Shown: positions 1 through 6,938 of the stretch, in pieces | Layout of the letters: the number at the start of each line of letters is the position of its first letter | How positions within the stretch are numbered: position 1 is the stretch's first letter | Source of the DNA: Deltaproteobacteria bacterium | GTDB lineage: Bacteria; Desulfobacterota; Syntrophia; Syntrophales; Smithellaceae | NCBI GenBank assembly: GCA_012729055.1 | Contig: JAAYDW010000084.1 | Coordinates: 1-50,985 of the forward strand | DNA length: 50,985 nucleotides | Direction of reading: 5' to 3' | The notes under the pieces: model-generated | What the model was told of the DNA's origin: nothing | The model's database searches: none | The model's input: only the letters and a program-made list of their open reading frames with translations | Translations under genes and position numbers: made by a program

Positions 1-279
1 ATCTACCGCATCGTTCAGGAAGGGCTGACAAATATCGCCAAGCACGCCCGGGCGACGGCGGTGGATGTCATTCTCACGTACAGCCATCCGCAGGTGATGT
101 TAACCATTCGGGATAACGGCGCGGGATTGCCTGTTCCGGAAGACGCGCAGGAAAGCAAACGCAAAGAGGGAATCGGACTGGTGGCCATGCGGGAAAGAAC
201 TCTGTCTCTGGGCGGCTCTTTTGAAGTGTCCTCGGAACAGGGCAAAGGCACGGCGATCCGCGTCGAGATACCGGTGTGA
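1..279 (+). CDS. Sensor histidine kinase, C-terminal ATPase part (5' truncated by window edge)
   Basis: The reading frame is open from base 1 to a TGA at 277-279 and holds the last 92 residues of a histidine kinase. The N-box is visible as IVQEGLTNIAKHA, the G1 box as DNGAGLP and the G2 region as GIGLVAMRERT, an order typical of the HATPase_c domain of the HisKA_3 (NarX/DegS) class. The sensor and dimerisation domains lie outside the window. The frame ends 14 bases before the downstream response regulator's ATG, so the two genes are co-transcribed and almost certainly form a cognate two-component pair. The signal sensed cannot be told from this fragment. Confidence 0.9.
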   Translation: MYRIVQEGLTNIAKHARATAVDVILTYSHPQVMLTIRDNGAGLPVPEDAQESKRKEGIGLVAMRERTLSLGGSFEVSSEQGKGTAIRVEIPV

Positions 280-293
280 GGGAGGCCGGTAAA

Positions 294-965
294 ATGAAAA
301 AGATTCGCATCCTGGTCACGGATGACCACAGCATCGTCCGGGAAGGACTCAAGCAGTTTTTGAACAGCCAGCCCGACATGGAAGTCATCGGAGAGGCGGG
401 AGACGGCGGAGAAGCCCTGGAGAAGGTCAGAACGCTGCATCCGGATGTCGTTCTGCTGGACATTTCCATGCCGAACATGTCCGGCTGCGAGGCCGCCCGC
501 CTGATCCGCGACGCATCGCCGGAATCACGAATCGTGGTTTTTTCCATGCATGCCAAGGAAAGCCTGGTCAAGGAAGTCCTGGCCGCGGGGGCGTTGGGCT
601 ACGTTCTGAAAGCGTCTCCCAGCTCCGATATCGTGAAAGCCATTCAGGCGGCGCATTCGGGCGAGTATTTTCTGAGCGCCCAGTTAAAGGCGGAGGTGAT
701 CCGCAAGTATCTCAAAGGCCCCGGCAGCGCTCCGGCCGTCTGCGGTTACGATCTGCTCACGGAACGCGAGCAGCAGGTCTTCCGTCTGGTGGCCCAGGGC
801 CGCTCGACGGCGCAGATCGGCGATGTTTTGTGCATCAGTCAAAAAACGGTGGAAAAGCACCGGGCCAGCCTGATGAATAAACTCCATATTCACGACCGGT
901 TCGAGCTTTTAAAATACGCCATCAAGATCGGCGTCGTCGATCCCGACCTCTGGGAAGACCATTAG
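294..965 (+). CDS. NarL/LuxR-family two-component response regulator
   Basis: A 223-residue protein with an N-terminal receiver domain and a C-terminal LuxR-type helix-turn-helix. Receiver residues are in place: the acidic pair D10-D11, phospho-acceptor D56 in VVLLDISMP, a serine in VVFSMHA and the lysine of YVLKAS. The HTH (about residues 153-205) reads LTEREQQVFRLVAQG followed by SQKTVEKHRASLMNKL. I chose ATG 294 because GGGAGG at 280-285 is correctly spaced before it; an in-frame GTG at 276 overlaps the kinase stop and is less likely. It is probably phosphorylated by the upstream kinase and binds DNA as a dimer. The target regulon is unknown; the exported flavoprotein downstream is one candidate, but 466 bases of repeat-rich DNA separate them. 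Confidence 0.93.
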   Translation: MKKIRILVTDDHSIVREGLKQFLNSQPDMEVIGEAGDGGEALEKVRTLHPDVVLLDISMPNMSGCEAARLIRDASPESRIVVFSMHAKESLVKEVLAAGALGYVLKASPSSDIVKAIQAAHSGEYFLSAQLKAEVIRKYLKGPGSAPAVCGYDLLTEREQQVFRLVAQGRSTAQIGDVLCISQKTVEKHRASLMNKLHIHDRFELLKYAIKIGVVDPDLWEDH

Positions 966-1002
966 CAGTAGCGACCTCATAACCGTACGTCCTTCCTGCG
1001 GC

Positions 1003-1107
1003 GCGAACCTTCAGGTTCGCCTGACCTGGCGGGTCTGAAGCCCCGCCCTACATCCATGAGCTACGAGCCATGAGCTAAGAGCTATGAGCCACGAGCTACG
1101 AGCTATC
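1003..1107. repeat. Composite intergenic repeat, copy 1: two palindromes plus a 7-bp tandem array
   Basis: GCGAACCT-TC-AGGTTCGC (1003-1020) is a perfect palindrome. It is followed by a slightly degraded GC-rich palindrome (1028-1047, GGCGGGTCT...AGCCCCGCC), then CCTACATC, then seven consecutive 7-bp units of the form AGCTATG/AGCTACG/AGCCATG (1059-1107). The same arrangement with the same palindromes occurs at 4013-4118, but there the heptamer is ACCATCC. Confidence 0.85.
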
Positions 1108-1150
1108 CACCATCAACTATTCGCAAGCCGTCTCACACTGTTGGAAAGCC

Positions 1151-1222
1151 GTCATTTCTCGCGAAGGCGGGAATCCAGCGCTGTTAAACGCTTTCCAGAT
1201 TCCGGATCAAAGCCGGAATGAC
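1151..1222. repeat. Dispersed imperfect palindrome (GTCATT...AATGAC type)
   Basis: The segment begins GTCATTTCTCGCGAAGGCGG and ends GCCGGAATGAC, so its two ends are roughly complementary. A related copy is at 6844-6911. Elements with these ends are common in GC-rich proteobacterial intergenic DNA; no protein is encoded. Confidence 0.6.
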
Positions 1223-1382
1223 AACCGGAACAATAACTGCCATTTTCAAAAAAGAGGTTGCTTTTGCCGTCCATAAATCTAATAATACATTTAGAAAGTG
1301 CTTCAGCTATTGGATACATCACGAGAGTTTTCTTTAGCTAAATTCGGAACACTTCGAAACGAAATCAACAGATTAAAAAGAA

Positions 1383-1406
1383 AGAACATCAACTAAATGA
1401 TGTTCT
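1383..1406. promoter_or_regulatory. Perfect 9-bp inverted repeat upstream of the exported flavoprotein
   Basis: AGAACATCA (1383-1391) and TGATGTTCT (1398-1406) are exact complements separated by six bases (ACTAAA). The repeat lies 11 bases before the AAGGAG ribosome-binding site at 1418-1422. It has no T-run, so an operator or a 5' leader hairpin is likelier than a terminator. Confidence 0.55.
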
Positions 1407-1431
1407 ATTACATGGCAAGGAGAAATGAGTA

Positions 1432-3042
1432 ATGGAAGAAAAAAATTCGAAGAGAGGCATAAGCAGACGAGGATTCATCCAGGGAGCGGCTCTCAGCGCC
1501 GGGGCTCTGGCTGTAACAGGAATGGTAGGCGCAAAAAATGCTCATGCCGCACCGCTGCCTAAGAAATGGGATATGGAATCGGACGTTGTGGTCGTCGGTT
1601 ACGGCGGCGCCGGCGCCTGTGCCGCACTGGAAGCAGCTCGCGCCGGTTGTTCTGTTTTGCTTCTCGAAAAAATGGGAATGCCCGGAGGGTCTACAACCAT
1701 GTCGGGTGGAATCGTCTATGCCTCAGGCACAAAATTACAAAAGAGTACCGGCATCAATGACACACCGGAAGCGATGTACAAGTACCTCATGGCTTGCGGC
1801 CAGGGTCGCGCGGTACCGGAACTGGTCAAGCTGGTGTCTGACATGTCTTCGGAAAACATCGACTGGCTGGCCAGCATGGGCGCGGTTTTTACACAGGAGC
1901 TTCTTGCCATGAGCGGCATGGAAAACGAGCCGGAGTATACGGCCGTGACGCCGGCCCAGAAGCGCGGACACCGCGTCAGAGGAACCGGCTCTGCCCTGTT
2001 TAAGGTTTTGGCTGATGCTGTGAAGGCGGAGAAGAACATCAAGGTCATGACAAGAACCAGTGGAACCAAGTTATTCACGCGGTCGACTGCATCGGCCGCC
2101 AATCTTGAAGTTGTCGGACTTGCGGCATCCAGCAAGGGAAAAGCAATCACCATCAAAGCAAAGAAAGCCGTGATTCTGACGACCGGAGGAATCATGCCGG
2201 GTGCAGAATCGGAAGGCTGGCTGAAGGATTATTCGCCGGATATCGCCAAGTGCGTCGCAGCAGGAAGCACCAGCTCAACAGGCGACGGTTACCGGATGGG
2301 AATCTCCTGCGGCGGGGCTCTTAAAGCTCTGAACACCGGTGGAACGCTGCCCTCTCTTCTTTTCCCCGGCGCGAAAATGGCCGGTATCGTGTACGCCAAC
2401 ATCTGGGGCTTGCCCAATATTTACGTGAAGGCGGATGGGACGCGGTTCTGTAATGAGGGAGCCAACTATACACTTGTCAGCGAGGCCATGTTCCAGAGGA
2501 ATGCGACAACGGCCTATTGCATTTTCGATGCCGCAACCGTGAAAAAAACCTTTGCCCTGGTCAAGAAAGGCATTGAGATAAGGCGGACGATTGCCCTTGG
2601 TATCGATCCCGAAAACCTTGATGATCAGGTCAAACGGGGATACCTCTGGAAAGGAGATACTATCGCTGACTTGGCAAAAGAGGCAGGTATCGATGGAGCG
2701 ACACTGGCAAAAACGCTTGAAGCATACAACCGCAATGCGGAAAATGGAAAGGATCTGGAATTTGGCCGGACAAAAGCGTTGGAACCGTTGAAGACCGGAC
2801 CTTATTATGCGTTCGAGATAAATCCCGGGCTGGTCGCCCATGATGGCGGATTGAGCATCAACACAAAATCGCAAGTGCTTGATCCGTACGCCCAGGTTAT
2901 TCCGCGGCTTTATGCCGCCGGCCGTGATTCGGCGGGAATTTTCGGAGGCCGCTATCCGGCGAGCGGCGCGGCAATCGCCGACTTGCTGGCGTTCGGGCGC
3001 ATCGCCGGGAAGACCGCGGCAACGGAAAAAAGCTGGAAATAA
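1432..3042 (+). CDS. Tat-exported FAD-dependent oxidoreductase (fumarate reductase / ketosteroid dehydrogenase fold)
   Basis: A 536-residue protein. The N-terminus carries a twin-arginine signal (SRRGFIQGAAL, R12-R13) with a likely cleavage after AHA near residue 39, so it is exported folded with its flavin. The dinucleotide-binding motif VVVGYGGAGA begins near residue 53, followed by LLLEK and GGSTTMSGG, typical of the FAD_binding_2 family. The C-terminus has LYAAGRDSAG and GGRYPASGAAIADLLAFGR, the usual flavin-capping end. Compared with classical fumarate reductases the substrate loop is altered (VAHDGGL instead of HHTMGG), so the substrate is probably not fumarate; an enoate, urocanate-like or steroid-like acceptor is possible. 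No cytochrome domain or CxxCH motif is present, so an external electron donor is required. ATG 1432 is preceded by AAGGAG. Confidence 0.88.
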   Translation: MEEKNSKRGISRRGFIQGAALSAGALAVTGMVGAKNAHAAPLPKKWDMESDVVVVGYGGAGACAALEAARAGCSVLLLEKMGMPGGSTTMSGGIVYASGTKLQKSTGINDTPEAMYKYLMACGQGRAVPELVKLVSDMSSENIDWLASMGAVFTQELLAMSGMENEPEYTAVTPAQKRGHRVRGTGSALFKVLADAVKAEKNIKVMTRTSGTKLFTRSTASAANLEVVGLAASSKGKAITIKAKKAVILTTGGIMPGAESEGWLKDYSPDIAKCVAAGSTSSTGDGYRMGISCGGALKALNTGGTLPSLLFPGAKMAGIVYANIWGLPNIYVKADGTRFCNEGANYTLVSEAMFQRNATTAYCIFDAATVKKTFALVKKGIEIRRTIALGIDPENLDDQVKRGYLWKGDTIADLAKEAGIDGATLAKTLEAYNRNAENGKDLEFGRTKALEPLKTGPYYAFEINPGLVAHDGGLSINTKSQVLDPYAQVIPRLYAAGRDSAGIFGGRYPASGAAIADLLAFGRIAGKTAATEKSWK

Positions 3043-3469
3043 TTTATAGACCTTTAAGCGTCAGGCAGGCAGCGCATTTGAACTGCCTGCCTGACCTGGA
3101 TTGAGTCATTGGTGATGCCCCTGAAAAATTAATGTTTTCCTCAAAACAGGCTGCTTTTCCGGGGCAATGCGTCTCCCGGGGATCAGACATTTTTCGATCC
3201 GGGCATCTCATTTCCAAAGGTCGACATTCTTCTGGCCTGATGACCTTCTTCCTTGTGACCCAAGAATATGAATACATGACATCTTGTAGTGTCCCCCGAA
3301 TCGCCCGTTTTTCTCTCTTTGTTTTTCTTCTCCGATTTGCTATTCTGCACGTGCGTGTGCAGCCCTGTTTTGTTTGCGTCTTTGGCCAATCAAATCCGGG
3401 TCGGACTGAGAGCTGCTTTTTAAATGTGAAAATAAAATGATGCGTGATCGCGGAGAAAGGAGAAAAGAT
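3043..3469. other. 427-bp intergenic region with a strong hairpin and pyrimidine-rich tract
   Basis: No supported gene. A perfect 13-bp hairpin (3060-3095) lies just after the flavoprotein stop. The rest holds a pyrimidine-rich tract around 3300-3345 and probably the promoter of the cupin gene, but I could not find a convincing -35/-10 pair. Confidence 0.6.
3060..3095 (+). terminator. Perfect 13-bp hairpin after the flavoprotein gene
   Basis: GTCAGGCAGGCAG (3060-3072) pairs exactly with CTGCCTGCCTGAC (3083-3095) around a 10-base loop, 17 bases past the stop codon. There is no T-run after it, so it may be an RNA 3'-end stabiliser or factor-assisted terminator rather than a classical intrinsic terminator. 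Confidence 0.6.
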
Positions 3470-3964
3470 ATGTTCCGGAAAGCTACTTTGGTTGTCCTGG
3501 CCCTTTTTGTGTTTGCCGGGTTCTCCACGGCGGCGGAGGACGGCCCGAAAGCGAAGGGAAAGGATTTCGGCAGAGAGCCGTGGGTCGTGGATATTGAAGA
3601 CGCGACGGTGAAGAACAAGAATTTTCGCACGGCCCTGTGGACGGGTCAGAATCTTCAGATGACCGTCATGTCGATCAAGCCGGGCGGGGAAATCGGTCTG
3701 GAAAAACACGACAGCGGCGATCAGTTCATCCGCGTGGAGAAGGGGCATGCCCGCGTTGTCATGGGTGAATCCAGGGATAAAATGACGTTTGACAAAACCG
3801 TTTCGGATGACTGGGCGATTTTTATCCCGGCGGGATTCTGGCACAACATCATCAATACCGGTAAAAACTCCCTCAAGGTTTACGTGATTTACGCGCCTCC
3901 GGAACACGCCGCCGGCGCCATCCACAAAACGTTTGAGGAATCGGAAGCCGACCACGACCGGTAA
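3470..3964 (+). CDS. Exported cupin-domain protein
   Basis: A 164-residue protein starting MFRKATLVVLALFVFAGF, a clear signal peptide ending near STAA, so it is probably periplasmic. The mature part is a single cupin barrel: GGEIGLEKHDSGDQFIRVEK (first cupin motif with one His and a Gln in the metal region) and IPAGFWHNIINTG (second motif, with the ligand His). Cupins of this small type bind a metal and a small carboxylate or sugar, or act as isomerases or oxygenases; the activity cannot be specified. ATG 3470 has AAAGGAG upstream; an in-frame start at 3437 would spoil the signal peptide. Confidence 0.85.
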   Translation: MFRKATLVVLALFVFAGFSTAAEDGPKAKGKDFGREPWVVDIEDATVKNKNFRTALWTGQNLQMTVMSIKPGGEIGLEKHDSGDQFIRVEKGHARVVMGESRDKMTFDKTVSDDWAIFIPAGFWHNIINTGKNSLKVYVIYAPPEHAAGAIHKTFEESEADHDR

Positions 3965-4012
3965 CGCAAAATTTTTGTTGCGGCCTGGCTGGATCGGCCG
4001 GACCTTTATAGG

Positions 4013-4118
4013 GCGAACCTTCAGGTTCGCCTGGCCTGGCGGGGCTAAAGCCCCGCCCTACATCTATGAACCATCCACCATCCACTATTCACCATCCACC
4101 AATCACCATCCACTATTC
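4013..4118. repeat. Composite intergenic repeat, copy 2: two palindromes plus a 7-bp tandem array
   Basis: The palindrome at 4013-4030 is identical to that at 1003-1020. The second palindrome, GGCGGGGCT-AA-AGCCCCGCC (4038-4057), is perfect here. It is followed by CCTACATC and seven 7-bp units ACCATCC/ACTATTC/ACCAATC (4070-4118). The array runs into the stop codon of the VOC gene on the minus strand (4113-4115). Confidence 0.85.
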
Positions 4119-4592
4119 CTTCGCCAGCAACCCATCTTGCAGGCCATAATCGTCGATCATCTCTATGAGTACGCCGTGGGTCGAGCGCGGCATAATCCAG
4201 AAATGCCGGAGATCTGACGCGTCATGGCCATGCGGGCGCTCGTCGATCAACCCGCTATTGACGGCGATGTCCTTTTCTTTGAGCCGGCGATAGGTGTCTT
4301 TGAGTCGGGGTGAAACAAAGGCGATATGATGAACGCCTTCTCCGTGCGCAACCAATCGCTTGTAAAGCGGCGACCGCTCATCGGGCGCCTGAATCAGCTG
4401 GATTTCACAGGCGTCGCTCGCCGCTCCGAAAAAGGCGGTGATATACTTTTCGTTTGCCGCCCACCGCTCCTGTTTAACCACCTTCCGCTCGACGAGCCCG
4501 GGAGAAACCACCTCAAAAATCTTTATGTAATCCGCGATCGCCCGGTCGATGTCGGCGACCAGGATACAGATATGGGCCACTGTCTTTGCCAT
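4113..4592 (-). CDS. VOC-family protein, methylmalonyl-CoA epimerase-like
   Basis: A 159-residue two-module glyoxalase/VOC fold. Likely metal ligands are His7 in AHICILVADID, the Gln/Glu in CEIQLIQ, the His of GVHHIAFVSPRL and the Glu of VLIEMIDD. The sequence order resembles methylmalonyl-CoA epimerase, which interconverts the (R)- and (S)-forms of methylmalonyl-CoA. However, no mutase or decarboxylase gene is adjacent, so the substrate could be another acyl-CoA or small carbonyl compound. The start has GAGGGAGGGG upstream. Its 3' end lies inside the heptamer repeat array. Confidence 0.8.
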   Translation of the reverse strand: MAKTVAHICILVADIDRAIADYIKIFEVVSPGLVERKVVKQERWAANEKYITAFFGAASDACEIQLIQAPDERSPLYKRLVAHGEGVHHIAFVSPRLKDTYRRLKEKDIAVNSGLIDERPHGHDASDLRHFWIMPRSTHGVLIEMIDDYGLQDGLLAKE

Positions 4593-4897
4593 CTTCCCCT
4601 CCCTCGCATCCTCTGTTTTTCTCAGCGCTGTTTGATCAATCTTTGCCCAAAGTCAATGGAAGCCTTTTCCGGCTCCGGGAACCATCGACACTTGCATAAC
4701 CCATTCGCTGCCGCCGAAAATCCCGGATAGCGGGATGAAAGTCCTTAAAAATGGGCCGCTGCGATCAACGACCGGTCAAAAAGAAATGAAGGCCTGAAAA
4801 GCCAAGTCTGTCCCGGAACGCTGAGCCGCAAGGTTTGCGTAAATGATAAAGGCAGGAGCCATTAATCCTCCTGCCTTTGGAAATAAAAAAACCGGAT
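4593..4897. other. 305-bp intergenic region ending in a terminator
   Basis: Contains no supported gene. The right end holds the intrinsic terminator of the CBS gene (4848-4878). The rest has no obvious repeat; it probably includes the promoter of the VOC gene on the minus strand, which I could not define. Confidence 0.6.
4848..4878 (-). terminator. Intrinsic terminator of the CBS-protein gene
   Basis: AAAGGCAGGAG (4848-4858) and CTCCTGCCTTT (4868-4878) form an 11-bp stem with a 9-base loop, 20 bases after the minus-strand stop. On the minus strand the stem ends in TTT followed by ATCATTT; on the plus strand an A-run (4885-4891) lies beyond it. Confidence 0.75.
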
Positions 4898-5365
4898 TTA
4901 GAGGCTTGTTGCAACGCCGCCAAGCGCCGCCCGCCGGGGGAACATCTGCATATACCGAATTCTTGTCCGCGTCTCTTCATATTGAAATCCCAGGATGTCA
5001 CGCATGGAGAGAATGCCGACGATTTTTTTGCCGTCGGCAACCGGCAGATGCCGTATCTTTTCCTTCTTCATCGTTTTGATGGCGTAGTCCAGTTCATCAT
5101 CCGGCCGCGCGATCGCTACTTTTTTGGTCATGATGTCGTTGACCGTTTTGTTTTTAAAGCTGCCTTCGCGCGCGAAGCATTTTCTCAAAATATCCCTTTC
5201 CGTAACAATGCCGATCAGTTCGCCGTCGTCATTGCACACGGGGAGCGCCCCCTTGTTGTAATCCGCCATCTTCTGGATGGCGGCCGAGGACAACTCATCC
5301 GGTTTCACGGTTACCAATACCTGCGGTTTGAATCTCATGGCCTTCAACATTTCGCTGACGTTCAT
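4898..5365 (-). CDS. CBS-pair domain protein
   Basis: A 155-residue protein consisting of two CBS motifs (a Bateman module) and a short basic tail. CBS1 ends with GIVTERDILRK and CBS2 with GILSMRDILGF; HLPV marks the core strand of the second. Bateman modules bind adenosine nucleotides or S-adenosylmethionine and relay energy status. I chose ATG 5365 (MNVSEMLKAM) because GGAGGGAAGGGAG precedes it; a longer upstream frame exists but starts in non-coding-looking sequence. It is the last of three tandem minus-strand CBS genes. Confidence 0.87.
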   Translation of the reverse strand: MNVSEMLKAMRFKPQVLVTVKPDELSSAAIQKMADYNKGALPVCNDDGELIGIVTERDILRKCFAREGSFKNKTVNDIMTKKVAIARPDDELDYAIKTMKKEKIRHLPVADGKKIVGILSMRDILGFQYEETRTRIRYMQMFPRRAALGGVATSL

Positions 5366-5453
5366 AATCTCCCTTCCCTCCTTATTAAGAATTACGGCCT
5401 TGCCGAACCGTCTGACGCCGGATACGGGCCGTTGTATCCGCCGCTTCGCTTTT

Positions 5454-5909
5454 TTACTGCAAACCGTCCCGGGAAAGATACCCGCCGGCGATGTACGACT
5501 CCAGATCATTGATCGTGGCCTGCTGCTGATCGATGATTCCCTTCACCACGTCGCCGATGGAAATAACGCCGACCAGTCTGTCATTCTTTAAAACGGGCAG
5601 GTGGCGGATGCGCCGCTCGGTTATGAGCTTCATACAGTATTCAACTTTGTCTTCCGGCGCCACGGACGTCAGTTCTTTAACCATGACGCTTCCGACAAGG
5701 GTATTGTTCTCCCGTTGACCTTTCAGCGCCACTTTCCTGGCATAGTCGCGCTCGGAGAAGATGCCCAGCAATTTTTCATTCTCGATGACAAGCAGGGCGC
5801 CCACATCATAATCGGCCATCATCCGCAGGGCCTGGTAAACGGTGAAATCGGGATGAACCGAAACGGTATTATTTCCTTTTCTGGACAACAGATCGCTCAC
5901 GGTAAGCAT
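5454..5909 (-). CDS. CBS-pair domain protein
   Basis: A 151-residue stand-alone Bateman module. CBS1 (about residues 15-65) ends in GIFSERDYARK and CBS2 (about 80-135) in GVISIGDVVKG, with RRIRHLPVL between them. The first half closely matches the CBS region of the gene at 6013-6795 (GIFSERD, RHLP, ISIGDVVK), so the two look like duplicates, one with and one without a DNA-binding domain. Proteins of this type are often annotated as signal-transduction or IMP-dehydrogenase-like proteins but have no catalytic domain. The start has TTGGAGGAAATG upstream. Confidence 0.88.
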   Translation of the reverse strand: MLTVSDLLSRKGNNTVSVHPDFTVYQALRMMADYDVGALLVIENEKLLGIFSERDYARKVALKGQRENNTLVGSVMVKELTSVAPEDKVEYCMKLITERRIRHLPVLKNDRLVGVISIGDVVKGIIDQQQATINDLESYIAGGYLSRDGLQ

Positions 5910-5993
5910 AAATCATTTCCTCCAACAGATATTCGTTGATTTTACTATATCCGAATATTGCACAGGCGTAAGGTTAAAAATGGAGGAAATAAA

Positions 5994-6012
5994 GTTCTAT
6001 GCAAAATAGAAC
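5994..6012 (-). terminator. Short hairpin directly after the CBS-LuxR gene
   Basis: GTTCTAT (5994-6000) and ATAGAAC (6006-6012) are perfect complements with a 5-base loop, immediately next to the minus-strand stop codon (6013-6015). On the minus strand the stem is followed by TTTATTT. The stem is only 7 bp and AT-rich, so termination may be partial and allow read-through into the next CBS gene. Confidence 0.45.
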
Positions 6013-6795
6013 CTATGCGATGAGATCAAGGTGGGTGGTGATGTTGCCGGATTTGTTCCGCATGCCCAGTTTTCCGCGGATGGCATATTTGTGTTTTTTA
6101 ACGGTTGAGATGGAAATGTTCAGGGTTTCCGCGATCTCCTTTTCCCGGTAATGCGCCTTGAGGAGTTTGATGACGGAGATTTCCGTGGACGTAAAATTGT
6201 ATTTTGAAGTGACGAGCTTTCGATAATACGCGGACGATATCTGGTCCAGATGCTCTTCCAGCAGGCGGAAGGACGCGTCACCGGGATAACGCCTGGCCAG
6301 CATCTTCACGAGGGGCAGGATGTTTTGCTCCACGTTGTACCGGACGTTCATCCGTAGAGTGTTTTTCCCTTCCTCGATGGAGTCGAGCACCTTTCTTAAA
6401 ACGAACTTTTGTTCCTGAATAGTGTGTTTGACGACATCCCCGATGGTGATGATGCCGATAATTTTATTTTTCTCGAGAATGGGAAGATGCCGCACGCGAT
6501 GGGTCGTCATCATCGCCATGCAGTCTTCCATCGTATGCCGGGACGTCACGCGACGCACTTTCTTGGTCATGAATTTTTTTACGGGGAGTCGCATGGAAAG
6601 CTGCTGAACCGCCGTGGCCTTTCGGGCAAAGTCCCGTTCGGAGAAAATCCCGATCAGCTTTCCTCTTTCGATCACCGGCGCCGCCCCGATGTTCTTTTCG
6701 TCCATCATTCTGAGGGCGTCATAAAGAGAGGTATCGGGCGACACCGTCCAGACTTTCTTCTTCTTGGCCGCTAAAAATGTTTTCAGAGTAAACAT
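6013..6795 (-). CDS. CBS-pair protein fused to a LuxR-type DNA-binding domain
   Basis: A 260-residue regulator. Residues about 10-135 form a Bateman module with two CBS motifs (GIFSERDFARK and GIITIGDVVKH). Residues about 150-200 form a helical linker containing NVEQNILPLVKML and LEEHLDQISS. Residues about 203-250 form a LuxR helix-turn-helix: FTSTEISVIKLLKAHYREKE, then ISISTVKKHKYAIRGKL. That linker plus HTH is, as I recall, usually attached to PAS sensor domains in Deltaproteobacteria; here CBS domains replace them. The likely role is a one-component regulator that reads adenine-nucleotide level directly. It is the first of three minus-strand CBS genes and may regulate them. Confidence 0.87.
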   Translation of the reverse strand: MFTLKTFLAAKKKKVWTVSPDTSLYDALRMMDEKNIGAAPVIERGKLIGIFSERDFARKATAVQQLSMRLPVKKFMTKKVRRVTSRHTMEDCMAMMTTHRVRHLPILEKNKIIGIITIGDVVKHTIQEQKFVLRKVLDSIEEGKNTLRMNVRYNVEQNILPLVKMLARRYPGDASFRLLEEHLDQISSAYYRKLVTSKYNFTSTEISVIKLLKAHYREKEIAETLNISISTVKKHKYAIRGKLGMRNKSGNITTHLDLIA

Positions 6796-6843
6796 CCGCT
6801 TACGTGACCGTCACTGCACCGGCGCTAATTTATGACCTCTTTT

Positions 6844-6911
6844 GTCATTCCTCGCAACAGCGGGAATCCAGCGGGAAGTTTTTATCATTTTCTGCCGCTT
6901 CCGGCAATAAC
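6844..6911. repeat. Dispersed imperfect palindrome (GTCATTCC type), second copy
   Basis: Begins GTCATTCCTCGCAACAGCGG and ends CCGCTTCCGGCAATAAC. It shares its left half (GTCATT, CTCGC, GGGAATCCAGCG) with 1151-1222. It lies between the nitrilase stop and the CBS-LuxR start. Confidence 0.55.
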
Positions 6912-6938
6912 AACCAGCAGAAACAGGCCGGCCGGAGC

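Larger units (their letters stand above)
966..1431. other. 466-bp intergenic region with repeats and an AT-rich upstream segment
   Basis: No convincing gene. It contains a composite palindrome plus heptamer repeat (1003-1107), a dispersed GTCATT-type imperfect palindrome (1151-1222), and then a markedly AT-rich stretch from about 1240 to 1410 that contrasts with the GC-rich genes. A perfect inverted repeat at 1383-1406 sits just upstream of the ribosome-binding site of the flavoprotein gene. Short frames in the AT-rich part have no start and resemble nothing I know. Confidence 0.7.

Noticed and set aside
1059-1107. The heptamer tandem array as a CRISPR array
   Set aside because: Units are only 7 bp, contiguous, and have no spacers; no cas gene is in the window.
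1151-1222. The GTCATT-type palindrome as an insertion-sequence end
   Set aside because: No transposase or target duplication is visible at either copy; it fits a small dispersed non-coding repeat better.
1290-1400. Short coding frame in the AT-rich region upstream of the flavoprotein
   Set aside because: A TAG lies two codons before the only candidate GTG, no ribosome-binding site is present, and the frame is only about 30 codons.
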